Positions 1 through 8,225 of a stretch of 10,809 bases of DNA are shown piece by piece. Under the pieces are notes generated by a model. The model searched no databases and had not been told where the DNA came from. It saw only the letters and a program-made list of their open reading frames with translations. The DNA is taken from NCBI GenBank assembly GCA_947302065.1, contig CAMYUO010000024.1:1-10809 (forward strand). Direction: 5' to 3'. The DNA is from an uncultured Clostridia bacterium (GTDB lineage: Bacteria > Bacillota > Clostridia > Oscillospirales > Ruminococcaceae). The position numbers were made by a program, and so were the translations under genes. The stretch's first letter is position 1; each line of letters begins with the position of its first letter.

Positions 1-9
1 AATCTGAAA

Positions 10-39
10 AGTTTCACTAAATAAAAATTTAGTGAAACT
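10..39 (-). terminator. strong stem-loop with short T run, probable terminator
   Basis: A perfect 13-bp inverted repeat (AGTTTCACTAAAT / ATTTAGTGAAACT) encloses a 4-base loop. Read leftward, the stem runs into TTTT (CTTTTCAG), which suits an intrinsic terminator of a minus-strand transcript; read rightward it is followed by AAGGAGAG with no T run. It lies beyond the addA stem-loop at 187-224, so it may serve as a second terminator for addBA or end a separate short transcript starting between 60 and 150. The structure is clear; its role is inferred. Confidence 0.5.
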
Positions 40-186
40 AAGGAGAGCTATAATTATTTACGGGGCGGAACTGCTTTGATCGGCTTATTTCGGTGTTCTT
101 TCAATGCAGCTTTGATATCTTTGCTTTGATCATTAGTTCGAATTGTTTCGCTATTTTATTATCGTGTCAATTGAATAATAATAATC

Positions 187-232
187 GACCGGAATCTCTG
201 AACAAATAATCAGAACTTCCGGTCAATTTTTT
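187..232. terminator. stem-loop terminator after addA, possibly bidirectional
   Basis: GACCGGAA (187-194) pairs with TTCCGGTC (217-224). Inside, after a 2x2 internal loop, TCTGA (197-201) pairs with TCAGA (210-214) around an 8-base loop. On the plus side six Ts follow (227-232). On the minus side the stem is followed by GATTATTATTATT, a looser T-rich tail. It starts 23 bases after the addA stop codon, so it most likely ends the addBA message. The better T run points the other way, so it could also stop rightward transcription from outside the window. Confidence 0.6.
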
Positions 233-247
233 AGTTAGTCTTATTCA

Positions 248-3200
248 TCAGAAAACAAACTCTTTGCCGCAGCCAAGTTTGAATGAATAAATGTAGCAGC
301 TTTTTATATTTGCTTTTTCAATTGAGCCATCTGTGTTTTCAGTACCAAGTATCAGTTCAAGCGCTGCTTTGTAAAACTCAAGCTGAGTACCGTACTTATC
401 CATATCAGCCTGGCTTTTGAAATTATCTGTTTTATAATCCACGATCACATAGCCGTCAGATTCTTTGAACACGCAGTCTGCAATACCTTGTATGATTCCG
501 TCAGCGCCTGTGATAGAATTATACTTTTCGCTCACGCTTATGTCTTTCATTGCTACCATGAATTTCTTTTCACGCATGAGCTCATCAGAGTTTTTCATAC
601 GAGCATAGAAATCTGATGTAAAGAACGCTGCAACTCTGTCAATATATACGCCTGAAGCTTCTTTTGGCGTGAAATATCCAAGTTCTGTAAGCCTGGTTAG
701 TTCATTTTTAACGCTGATCTCAGCTAATGAAAAATCTGCCAATTCCATAAATCTGTGTGTAAATGTGCCTCTTTCTGCGCCTGTCAGCTTAGATTTGTTT
801 TCGTCGAGCTTAGGCAAACTTGGGAAAAAGTCAGGATTGAAGCCTATTGCATCACCCTTATCATCTGCAGATGCTGTTGTTATCGCTTTTTGCTCGTTCT
901 CAAACCGGACTATCTCTGTTACTGACAGCTTGGACGGCAGCATCGCTGTATCCTGTTCCCTGCTGAGTCTATCAGCTTCGCTGGTATATATTCCCTGCAG
1001 TTTTGACACCAGATTTGGCACAAACGCTGTTGTCTTTTTTTCTGCTGTTTCAGCGGCTTGCATATCATCATGTGTCAACCTTGACATTGTCAGATTAATT
1101 TTCGGCTTTGATGGTCTGCACAATATCTCATCAAGTTCGTCTTTGTCAACGAGCTGTGACTTCTTATCTTCGTTGCTGTCATCTCTGAGCCAGTCTGAAA
1201 ACTCTTTCCCGAGATTAGCAAAGCTGAGTCCGCACATCAGCCAGCTGAGCATGTTATCGTATGAACTGATGCACTCTATAAGCTCGTCATTATTGCTGCA
1301 TCTATCAGCATTTACAATCACATTTTCGATCCTTGTTTTTCCGCTTGTGGGAGTTGATATTCGGTTACATTTAGGTGAAACTGATATAAACAGTTTTTCT
1401 CTCGCTCTTGTGCAGCCTACATATAAAAGGCGCAGTCTTTCGCTCTTTTCTTCAAGTGTGTTCTGTTCGGCAAGCTTTTTATGCAGTATATTGGTTTTTA
1501 CCATATGGTGAGCGGCATCTGTGAGCTCGAATGAAAAACAGCTGGTGTCGTCTTCACGGTCTGATACCTTATAATGCATAAATACATCAGCTTTGGAGTT
1601 GTTACCGCTGCTGTGCGAAAGGTCACACAGGAATACATATGGAAATTCAAGACCTTTTGATGCGTGAAACGTCATTACGTTGATGCACTCGCCGGATGCA
1701 GTTATCCTGCCTGCCTGCTTGAATGCCTTGTCATTGCTGTAAACTGAATCGATATATCTGAGGAATCCCGAAACGCCCTCGTTGCCTGACTGCTCATAAT
1801 CTCTTGCATATTGCAGGAACAAAAGCAGATTAGCACGTTTCTTGCTGCTTTCAAGGTACAGAGACATCACGCTGAGCAGATCGGTAGCATCAAAAATGTA
1901 TCTTATGAGCTTTTCAAGGTCCGTGCTCATTGCTCTGTAAACAAAGTTTTCGATCATCTCATATGTCTGCGAACACTTTTTCTGAAGATCTTTATCATCA
2001 TCAAAGACTCTCTCATATTCAAAATCGTCAGTCTCTTTGTTGATGTATGAGTAATGAGCGTTTGATATTACGGAATAGATTCCGTTGAGTACTTTGGTGT
2101 CTTTTCTGATGCGCTTTTGATGTATCTTCAGCATTTCCGTTGCAGAATAATTGAATACAGGTGACATTAGCATTGATGCCATGGCTATATCGTTGAGCGG
2201 GTTATCTATGACTCTGAGGATATTCAGCGCCAGCGTTATCTCGCTTGCTTTGAGATAGCCCTCTGAATCCTGAGAAAATGCTTTAAGTCCGACATCTTCA
2301 AGAGCTTTTGCCATCTGTGAAACGCTGTCGTTAGTCTGGAAAAGCACGCAGATATCGCTTGGTCTGCAATGCCGCATCTTTTCGCTCTTCTCGTCCCTTA
2401 CGGTGTAACCTGAGTCGGCAGCAAGCATACTCTTGATCTTTTTGGCAATGAGATACAGCTCATCGCTGTATTTTGACTTGTCAAAGAACTGATCACGCTC
2501 TAACAGCAAAAGCTCTACGGATGAATCGTTATCGCCGTCAGCGACCTGCGGATAGTATTTTGCACCAAATCTCAGCTCCTGTGAACTGTCGTAATCAACT
2601 CCGCCGAGTTTGTGATACATTATCTTTGAGAAGATAAAATTGACAAAGTCTATTATGCCTTCCCTGCTGCGGAAATTCTCCTGCAGATTGATAAGGCACA
2701 GATCATCATAGCCCTTGTCCGCATCACAAACAGTTTTGCTGAAAAGCTCAGGGTTTGTCTGTCTGAACCTGTATATTGCCTGTTTGATATCGCCAACAAC
2801 AAAAGCGTTGCTGCCCATGTGTTCTAGGTCATCACCATCGGATAACGCACGGAAAATAAGTTCCTGCAGATTGTTCACGTCCTGGAATTCATCAATAGTG
2901 ATAAGCTTATAAATGCCGCTCGAGCGTATATCTTCGCACAGCGGTGTGCGAACTACCCTGCCGTCTTTCATCTCGACAAGAAGATCCTTGGTCATCATTT
3001 CAACGTCAGAGAAATCAACAGCATTTCTTTCAAGCTTTGCCTCATACATCAGTTGTTCGATGCGTTCAACGGAGTTAATAAGTATATCGAATATATGCGC
3101 AGTCTGTGTTAAGTTTTCTTTAATTGCTTTGTCAGACAGGAATCCCCTGCTTTTGATATCCGCAAACCCGTCTCTGATCGAAACAGTCAGTTCACTTGCC

Positions 3201-4159
3201 TGTGAGCACATATCAACAATCTGAGAGCGCTCACCGACATCAGTCTGATCCAGAAGTTTATTCTTTCGCAGATATGGCTTTGTAAAATTAAGGTCAGTCC
3301 ATCTGAGGAACTCATTAGTATCAGATACATCATATGCTTTTGACAGATTATCAATGTATTCTGCGATCTGATCGCATACTGCAGTCAGAGACTTATAAAA
3401 AGTAGCCGTTTGCTTATAAACCGAGAGCTTGCTGCAAAGCACAGTCAGAGCATCAAACTGCTGCTTAATTACGTCTATTTTGTCCGTTACTGCCTTGCGG
3501 TACTCCCCTATTGCTTCATCTATGAGCTTTTCATCTGTGTACTGTGCTTTTGCATCAGCTACCCACTGTTCACGGAACGGTATCGTTCTTATAAACACAT
3601 AGATCCGTCTGAGTACATCCTTGATCTTTCTGTGTTCGCCATCAAAGGCGTTATAAAGTTCACCGTATGTATTTTCATCTTTGCTGCAGAGCTCTTCCAT
3701 TGTTTCTGTATAGGCTCTGTCAAAGAGCATAGGCTCGGTAGCTTCATCAAGTATCTTCAGACCGCTTTGAAACTCAAAGCTTGAGATGTTATCTTTTACA
3801 AATTCAAGGCAGAATGAGTTGATCGTTGAAACCTTTGCAAACTGCAGATCATTTTTCTGCTCGAGCAGCCAGCGGCTCCTTTCGGATTCTCGTGCATCAG
3901 GTGATGAAAAGCATTTTACAAGCTCTTTGTCAATTGCATTGTTAAGCTTGACTCTCATCTGCGCTGCTGCTTTGGTAGTGAATGTTACCGCAAGCAGATT
4001 CTGCGCAGGTATCTTATTGTTTTCATCAAGCAAAAGCTGAGAGAGTCGCTCGATGAGAACTGTTGTTTTTCCGCTTCCGGCGGCAGCAGACACAACTATA
4101 CCTGTGTGACGTTTATCTATTGCTTGTTTCTGCGAATCGGTCCAGCCGAAATTGCCCAT
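248..4159 (-). CDS. addA: AddA, helicase-nuclease subunit of AddAB
   Basis: 1303-residue AddA, the superfamily 1A helicase and nuclease subunit that with AddB unwinds and resects double-strand DNA ends for RecA loading. All helicase motifs are visible: Walker A AAAGSGKTT (25-33), motif Ia AVTFTTKAAAQM (57-68), motif II ITIDEFQD (420-427), motif III VVGDIKQAIYRFR (454-466), motif IV LQENFRS (492-498), motif V NVMTFHASKGLEF (827-839) and motif VI RLLYVGCTRAREKL (910-923). The C-terminal RecB-type nuclease site is intact: H1135 in GTFTHRF, D1228 in GIADCV, D1241 and K1243 in DYKTD, and the QLEFY motif (1259-1263). The length is somewhat above the usual roughly 1200 residues, with no sign of a frameshift. 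The ATG is chosen because it follows an excellent ribosome binding site and sits in TGATG with the addB stop, indicating translational coupling. A stem-loop follows the stop. Confidence 0.97.
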   Translation of the reverse strand: MGNFGWTDSQKQAIDKRHTGIVVSAAAGSGKTTVLIERLSQLLLDENNKIPAQNLLAVTFTTKAAAQMRVKLNNAIDKELVKCFSSPDARESERSRWLLEQKNDLQFAKVSTINSFCLEFVKDNISSFEFQSGLKILDEATEPMLFDRAYTETMEELCSKDENTYGELYNAFDGEHRKIKDVLRRIYVFIRTIPFREQWVADAKAQYTDEKLIDEAIGEYRKAVTDKIDVIKQQFDALTVLCSKLSVYKQTATFYKSLTAVCDQIAEYIDNLSKAYDVSDTNEFLRWTDLNFTKPYLRKNKLLDQTDVGERSQIVDMCSQASELTVSIRDGFADIKSRGFLSDKAIKENLTQTAHIFDILINSVERIEQLMYEAKLERNAVDFSDVEMMTKDLLVEMKDGRVVRTPLCEDIRSSGIYKLITIDEFQDVNNLQELIFRALSDGDDLEHMGSNAFVVGDIKQAIYRFRQTNPELFSKTVCDADKGYDDLCLINLQENFRSREGIIDFVNFIFSKIMYHKLGGVDYDSSQELRFGAKYYPQVADGDNDSSVELLLLERDQFFDKSKYSDELYLIAKKIKSMLAADSGYTVRDEKSEKMRHCRPSDICVLFQTNDSVSQMAKALEDVGLKAFSQDSEGYLKASEITLALNILRVIDNPLNDIAMASMLMSPVFNYSATEMLKIHQKRIRKDTKVLNGIYSVISNAHYSYINKETDDFEYERVFDDDKDLQKKCSQTYEMIENFVYRAMSTDLEKLIRYIFDATDLLSVMSLYLESSKKRANLLLFLQYARDYEQSGNEGVSGFLRYIDSVYSNDKAFKQAGRITASGECINVMTFHASKGLEFPYVFLCDLSHSSGNNSKADVFMHYKVSDREDDTSCFSFELTDAAHHMVKTNILHKKLAEQNTLEEKSERLRLLYVGCTRAREKLFISVSPKCNRISTPTSGKTRIENVIVNADRCSNNDELIECISSYDNMLSWLMCGLSFANLGKEFSDWLRDDSNEDKKSQLVDKDELDEILCRPSKPKINLTMSRLTHDDMQAAETAEKKTTAFVPNLVSKLQGIYTSEADRLSREQDTAMLPSKLSVTEIVRFENEQKAITTASADDKGDAIGFNPDFFPSLPKLDENKSKLTGAERGTFTHRFMELADFSLAEISVKNELTRLTELGYFTPKEASGVYIDRVAAFFTSDFYARMKNSDELMREKKFMVAMKDISVSEKYNSITGADGIIQGIADCVFKESDGYVIVDYKTDNFKSQADMDKYGTQLEFYKAALELILGTENTDGSIEKANIKSCYIYSFKLGCGKEFVF

Positions 4160-7100
4160 CAGGACTCACCTCCTTTGCTGTCTTCAATGATCTTGTCTAT
4201 AGCCGATCTGTATTTGTCTCTGAGTGATTGTTTGTCATCTTCTATTCCCGAAGCATCAGTATATTTTTCTTTTGCGCAGACGGTCCTGTAATCACAGTAA
4301 CTGCAGATATTTCCGACAGGCTCTGCTGAAAACTGTCCTTTTTCCAAAGCATTTCCGAATTCTACAACTTTATTCTGTGCATACTTTCTGACCGCATTAA
4401 ATTCATCCGGACTTATGGTACCGGATTTCTTGCTGTCAAACGGAGCATAGGCTAGATCGGTGTTTGTGCCGTTATCATACGTTGTAAGAATATCTTTTTC
4501 ATTTGGTATCAATCCCTTGGGTCTATATGCCTTCAGAATATTCTTTTCTTCAGTTTTTCTATGTTCTGATGCCGGCACGATATCATCTCTGAAACTCTTG
4601 ATATTCTCTCCGAATGACATATATTCAATACCGGTAGGTACTGCGACACCGTCTTTGTTTTCGCTCTTGAGGTATGCATCAAGGTAAACAAGCATCTGCA
4701 GGTTAAGACCACACGCAAGATGCTCCTCGTCAAGAGTGATCTTACCTGTCTTATAGTCAATGATCCTCACATATTCATTACCGTTTGCAACGACTGAATC
4801 GACACGGTCGATTGAGCCTGTGACACTGAGAGTTCTGCCGTTGTCTGTCTCAAATCTGATGACCCTTCCGCTTTCGCTGCGTCCGAAATCATACTCGGTA
4901 GAAACAGGCGTATATGCAGAAGAAAGCAGTTCGGCCTGAACGTATTTCACTATCGTATATGTGATATCTTTCAGAAGCTTATATTCGTATTCAAATATCT
5001 TTGACTTTCCGAAATCGCTGTTGAGCGTGTCAGTATAATACTCATCAAAGCATTGCTCTATAAGCTGCCTGATTATCTCATCGGTGCTGTCGTTATCAGT
5101 GAGCAGGAAATGCTCTCCGGCGTCATTCTTATGAGAAAAGATAGTTTCAAGAGCCTTGTGTACAAGAGTTCCCTTATGGCGAGAACTCATATCCATGACT
5201 TCAACAGGCTGGAGCTTGAGACCATACTTGCAGAAATAGCTGAATGGACACTTGTAGTATGTATCTATCTGTGATGCAGAGATAACTGCGTTGTCATTCT
5301 TGAAAAACGTCTCTGCGCATATCTCACTGTCAGCGTGTGTTTTAAGGCTCTCAAACAGCTTGTCAGAGCCGCTGCTCAGCCTTATGAGCTTTGAAGCATA
5401 TTCTGTGCTGCCCAGTGACATTTTGATTGCCGCAACACTTGGGTCTGCATCTCTGAAATGCTCTATCGCAGTGTGAAAAGCAGTTTTAGCTGATGTACAG
5501 AAGAATTCAAGAGGTATCTCGGAGATCTTTTCATCTTTTATATCATCAAAACTCTTAAGAACGTCTGTGATGAGCGACGACGGCAGCTTTTCTTCACCTG
5601 TCAGATCAGCATTTACATATGTAAGATAGAGCTTGTCTGTTGCGATAGAAACTGCATTATAGCAAGACAGTTCTTCTCTCATAAGCACGTTTCGCACATC
5701 ACCAGTGAACATGCCAAAATCACCGTCAACACCTTTGAGTGCAGTCATAAGCTGAGTCATATCAACACGGGAAAGCAAGCTGCTGTTCGTTACTGCCTTT
5801 GGAAAAACTCCGTCGTTTACCTGACAGATAAACGCAGCTTTGATATTGCTCAGTCTTGAATGCGATGCATCTGCGATCCTTATGCAGTCCATTTTCTGAG
5901 GCGGATTTGAAACGCTCATCTGAGAGACCATGACTCTGAAAAGCTCATAGAACTGACGAAGCGAGATGCTGTCGTTTTCAAGTATATCATAGATAGATTT
6001 TACAGCAGAAAGAATCGAATTCCACAGCTGGCGCAGACCTCTTGAAAGCTCTATCTGCGTGTCATTGCCGCTGAGCGAGGCAGTTCTTACAACAGAATAA
6101 GTCCTCTGAGATACTTTCATCTCGTCGAGCAGCTCAAAGAAAGCCTCGCACATTTCGCTTGCAGGTATCTCTTTGCCGCTGCATTTTGCTTTTAGTTTCT
6201 CAAACGGGTCGATGATACGCTTCCTGAGTGTTTCTATCGATTTGACATGTGCAAGCATACTCTCTTGCTTGACAGTTGATAGATCAAGCCCGAAGTATTC
6301 TTTCTGCCACATATCGCCGTCTATGTTCCATTTCAGGCAATACTGTTCTATGTTGTTGGCGTTATGTTTGTTCGGCGAAAAGAACGGTGATTTTACGAGT
6401 TTGAGGATATTCTCCGTTTTATAATGCCTTGATGTTATGCAATTGAATACTGCCGTAAAATAATGCACGATCGACGAGGCAGAGATCCTGTCCGCCTGAT
6501 CTATGAAATACGGTATATCATATCTTTCAAGGGTGCTTTCAAACACGCTGCTGCCTTCCTGAAGATTCCTCAGGATAACAGCCATATCGGAATACTTGTA
6601 GCCTTGCTGTGCAAGATGCTTTATCTGCGCACAAACAAAAGCCGCCTCGTTGTACACATCATCAGCATTGAGCACTCTGACATTTTCGCATTTATCGATA
6701 AAAGGCGTTTTTGACACGTTGAGCAGATTCTTGCCGACATAAGCTATATCAGCCTTATAATCGGCACTTTCAGCAGTTTTAATGATCTCATAGCCCTTGT
6801 TAGATGCCATTGATCTGAGCATACCGAACGTCATCTCGGGCAGTCTGAAAGGGTGTATGCTGTGCTTGACGGCATCTGCATCAATAACAAGAGATACAGT
6901 AACATTGTCTGCCTGCGCAAAGCAAAGCTCGATCATTTTCAATTCATCGTGAGTAAAGCTTGAAAAAGCGTCAATAAACACATCAGTGCCTTTGAAGAAC
7001 GAATTTTCACGGGCGTTCTTTACCGCTGCGCCTATGCTTGTAACAGAGTCATGCAGTCCGGCTTGCTCAAGGCAAAGCATATATTCAGCATATATCCTGC

Positions 7101-7587
7101 TGATATCGGTCATTTTCTGTGCAAGGTTGCCGCTGAGTTTAAGTGCCGCAGCAGCTGCTATCTCGCTTGTAATGCCGCTTTCCCTCATTTGTTCAACGAG
7201 AGAGATCAGCTGGCTGATAAAGTTACCCTTTTCGAGACCTTTTTTATCTGCAAGCTTTGTGTAAAAACATATCTGATTCTTAGCCCTGAGAGCTTTGACC
7301 GCTTTATACATAAGTATCAGCTTGGCATTCTCCCCTGCTATCCCTGTTCCGCTGCAGCCGCCGTATTTGTTTTCAAGTAACTCTGCGAGCCTGTTGAAAC
7401 CGGCTGTGGTTATTTTATTGAATTTGACAGGACCGAGCCTGTTATACAGCATCTTATCATATTCAAACGAAAACTGATCCGGAATGATAACGACAACATT
7501 CTTGCCGCTTTTTGAAGCATCTTCAATGCTCTCAACGAACAGCTCTTTACGATCACTCGTAACTCCGCCGTTAATGAATCTGATCAT
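4159..7587 (-). CDS. addB: AddB, nuclease and iron-sulfur subunit of AddAB
   Basis: 1142-residue AddB, partner of AddA in end resection; the B subunit carries the second nuclease and, in characterised AddAB, the Chi-recognition function. The N-terminus is AddB-like (VVVIIPDQFSFEYDKMLYNR, 31-50). The four iron-sulfur cysteines are present: C780 in YYKCPFSYFCKYGLKL, then C1095, C1098 and C1104 in ICSYCDYRTVCAKEK. The nuclease residues are H810 (GTLVHKALE), D927 (GSIDRVD), D944 and K946 (DYKTGK), and QMLVY (964-968). The oddity is at residues 6-14: where AddB proteins often carry a Walker A loop, this one reads NGGVTSDRK, with no GK[ST]. That fits the family picture in which AddA is the motor, but ATP binding by this subunit is doubtful. 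It is the first gene of the operon, 29 bases from the predicted transcription start, with AAAGG as a modest ribosome binding site. The stop overlaps the addA start by one base. Confidence 0.95.
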   Translation of the reverse strand: MIRFINGGVTSDRKELFVESIEDASKSGKNVVVIIPDQFSFEYDKMLYNRLGPVKFNKITTAGFNRLAELLENKYGGCSGTGIAGENAKLILMYKAVKALRAKNQICFYTKLADKKGLEKGNFISQLISLVEQMRESGITSEIAAAAALKLSGNLAQKMTDISRIYAEYMLCLEQAGLHDSVTSIGAAVKNARENSFFKGTDVFIDAFSSFTHDELKMIELCFAQADNVTVSLVIDADAVKHSIHPFRLPEMTFGMLRSMASNKGYEIIKTAESADYKADIAYVGKNLLNVSKTPFIDKCENVRVLNADDVYNEAAFVCAQIKHLAQQGYKYSDMAVILRNLQEGSSVFESTLERYDIPYFIDQADRISASSIVHYFTAVFNCITSRHYKTENILKLVKSPFFSPNKHNANNIEQYCLKWNIDGDMWQKEYFGLDLSTVKQESMLAHVKSIETLRKRIIDPFEKLKAKCSGKEIPASEMCEAFFELLDEMKVSQRTYSVVRTASLSGNDTQIELSRGLRQLWNSILSAVKSIYDILENDSISLRQFYELFRVMVSQMSVSNPPQKMDCIRIADASHSRLSNIKAAFICQVNDGVFPKAVTNSSLLSRVDMTQLMTALKGVDGDFGMFTGDVRNVLMREELSCYNAVSIATDKLYLTYVNADLTGEEKLPSSLITDVLKSFDDIKDEKISEIPLEFFCTSAKTAFHTAIEHFRDADPSVAAIKMSLGSTEYASKLIRLSSGSDKLFESLKTHADSEICAETFFKNDNAVISASQIDTYYKCPFSYFCKYGLKLQPVEVMDMSSRHKGTLVHKALETIFSHKNDAGEHFLLTDNDSTDEIIRQLIEQCFDEYYTDTLNSDFGKSKIFEYEYKLLKDITYTIVKYVQAELLSSAYTPVSTEYDFGRSESGRVIRFETDNGRTLSVTGSIDRVDSVVANGNEYVRIIDYKTGKITLDEEHLACGLNLQMLVYLDAYLKSENKDGVAVPTGIEYMSFGENIKSFRDDIVPASEHRKTEEKNILKAYRPKGLIPNEKDILTTYDNGTNTDLAYAPFDSKKSGTISPDEFNAVRKYAQNKVVEFGNALEKGQFSAEPVGNICSYCDYRTVCAKEKYTDASGIEDDKQSLRDKYRSAIDKIIEDSKGGES
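4166..4176 (-). promoter_or_regulatory. ribosome binding site of addA, inside the end of addB
   Basis: The minus strand reads AAAGGAGGTGA, close to a full match to the 16S anti-Shine-Dalgarno sequence, with GGAGG nine bases before the addA ATG. It lies within the last codons of addB. It fixes the addA start and suggests that addA is translated efficiently from the addB message, both by coupling and by direct initiation. Confidence 0.8.
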
Positions 7588-7622
7588 TTTATCACAGCCT
7601 TTCCCGATATTTTCCTACTATG

Positions 7623-7651
7623 ATTATATCACACAGCAAGAATGATGTCAA
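7623..7651 (-). promoter_or_regulatory. consensus sigma-A promoter of addBA
   Basis: On the minus strand TTGACA (7646-7651) is followed by exactly 17 bases and TATAAT (7623-7628), a full match to the vegetative consensus. The expected start of transcription is near 7616, giving an untranslated leader of about 28 bases before the addB ATG. An AT-rich tract (AAAAGCATTTTT) lies just upstream of the -35 box. I see no riboswitch or attenuator in the leader. Confidence 0.9.
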
Positions 7652-7664
7652 CGGAAAAATGCTT

Positions 7665-7692
7665 TTAACTGTACGATAATATGTACAGTTAA
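7665..7692. other. 10-bp palindrome between the small membrane gene and the addB promoter
   Basis: TTAACTGTAC (7665-7674) and GTACAGTTAA (7683-7692) are perfect inverted copies separated by 8 bases. On the minus strand the stem overlaps the TAA stop of the 77-codon gene, and TTTTT follows six bases after it, so it may be a weak terminator. It also lies 13 bases upstream of the addB -35 box, so it could instead be an operator. The sequence does not decide between these. Confidence 0.4.
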
Positions 7693-7922
7693 TCGAACCA
7701 GCTGCATATCATGTCAAATATTCCGCATCTGAATTCGATATCTTCACTTTCGTCTTTTATTATGGTGATGCCGTCGTCATCGCATACTGTAGCAAACAGC
7801 GACTCCCCTGTTATAAACCAACTTTCAGTCAATGGCTTGCCGTCAAAAGCAACATTTGCAATAATAACCGCGCATACACCGATAATAATCGCCATTTTGA
7901 GTCTTTTGAATATGTTTATCAT
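7689..7922 (-). CDS. small single-pass membrane or exported protein, unrecognised
   Basis: 77 residues, not recognised. The N-terminus is basic (KRLK, 6-9) and followed by a hydrophobic stretch at about 10-26 (AIIIGVCAVIIANVAF), which could be a membrane anchor or an uncleaved signal. The rest is acidic (CDDDGITIIKDESEDIEF) and would lie outside the cell by the positive-inside rule. There are four cysteines (17, 47, 66, 73), one of them in the hydrophobic segment; no lipobox is evident. The ATG at 7922 is preferred over longer in-frame starts because GGAGG sits five bases before it, and because the upstream in-frame extension (to 8159) runs antisense-like through the terminase remnant without its own ribosome binding site. 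I see no convincing promoter. The stop lies in the palindrome at 7665-7692, about 100 bases upstream of addB. No function can be assigned. Confidence 0.6.
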   Translation of the reverse strand: MINIFKRLKMAIIIGVCAVIIANVAFDGKPLTESWFITGESLFATVCDDDGITIIKDESEDIEFRCGIFDMICSWFD

Positions 7923-7927
7923 AACAA

Positions 7928-7932
7928 CCTCC
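7928..7932 (-). promoter_or_regulatory. ribosome binding site fixing the start of the 77-codon gene
   Basis: GGAGG on the minus strand, five bases before the ATG at 7922. It is the main evidence that this small frame is translated and that the internal ATG, not a codon further upstream, is the start. Confidence 0.6.
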
Positions 7933-7980
7933 GGTTTCTTGATAACTGGATTATTGACTAATAAATGCGTTTTATTCATG

Positions 7981-8094
7981 TTAATGAAAACTGCTTTGGT
8001 CGTACATCTGTGTCGCCTCACCGCCGAGCGTTTCGGTGTAGGGAAGAATAACAGATATTGTGGGGGGCTGACGACCGAGTCTTTTCTCAGCCAT
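7981..8094 (-). pseudogene. N-terminal stub of a phage large terminase subunit
   Basis: 37 codons starting with an ATG that has GGAGGG five bases upstream. The peptide begins MAEKRLGRQPPTISVILPYT and continues ETLGGEATQMYDQSS. This matches from memory the N-terminal signature of large terminase subunits of Firmicutes siphophages (GRQTPTxSVxLPYxxTxGxEAxxLY). A complete protein would have about 500 residues, with ATPase and nuclease domains; here the frame stops after two non-matching residues, and the following DNA leads into the small membrane gene. The break is near 7990. The intact start and ribosome binding site with a lost body point to a deletion that removed the rest of a prophage. It is probably non-functional. 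The assignment rests on pattern recognition of about 35 residues. Confidence 0.6.
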
Positions 8095-8225
8095 GTTGAC
8101 CCTCCATTTGTGAATATATGATAAAAGCGCCCTGCAGCCGACATCAGTGTCGGTCGCAAAAGTGCTTATAAACAATATTGAATTATCGTGCAGATTACAA
8201 GAAAAGATGCACGATAGGCATAAGA
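8095..8225. other. noncoding stretch with two hairpins, upstream of the terminase stub
   Basis: No frame here looks coding. It contains CCGACA-TCAG-TGTCGG (8138-8153), a 6-bp stem, and a larger inverted repeat at 8184-8216. There is no small-terminase gene, which normally precedes the large subunit in phage genomes. It could be leader DNA of the lost prophage late operon. Confidence 0.4.
8184..8216. repeat. 9-bp perfect inverted repeat with 15-base spacer
   Basis: TATCGTGCA (8184-8192) and TGCACGATA (8208-8216) are exact inverted copies. The spacer is polypyrimidine on the minus strand (TCTTTTCTTG). It lies directly downstream of the terminator of the small acidic gene. It could be a recombinase core site, an operator, or part of a phage packaging region; nothing in the sequence chooses between them. 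Confidence 0.5.

Noticed and set aside
669..1511. 280-codon open frame on the plus strand
   Set aside because: It is the complement of addA, Ser/Leu-rich as expected for antisense of a charged coding sequence, and has no ribosome binding site or family likeness.
4080..4240. Chi-like sites for AddAB within the window
   Set aside because: The Chi sequence of this organism is unknown, and five-base motifs such as AGCGG occur by chance many times; no inference is possible from one window.
7665..7692. LexA (SOS) operator upstream of addBA
   Set aside because: The palindrome has CTGT and ACAG arms 12 bases apart, not the 8-base spacing of the proteobacterial box, and it does not match the GAAC-N4-GTTC type of Gram-positive SOS boxes.
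7711..8121. 136-codon plus-strand frame opposite the small membrane gene
   Set aside because: It is the mirror of the minus-strand frames (77-codon gene and terminase stub), both of which have good ribosome binding sites; this one shows no recognisable motif.
7923..8159. N-terminal extension of the 77-codon gene to 156 codons
   Set aside because: It crosses the terminase remnant in another frame, lacks a ribosome binding site, and its sequence is not protein-like. The internal ATG at 7922 has GGAGG in place.
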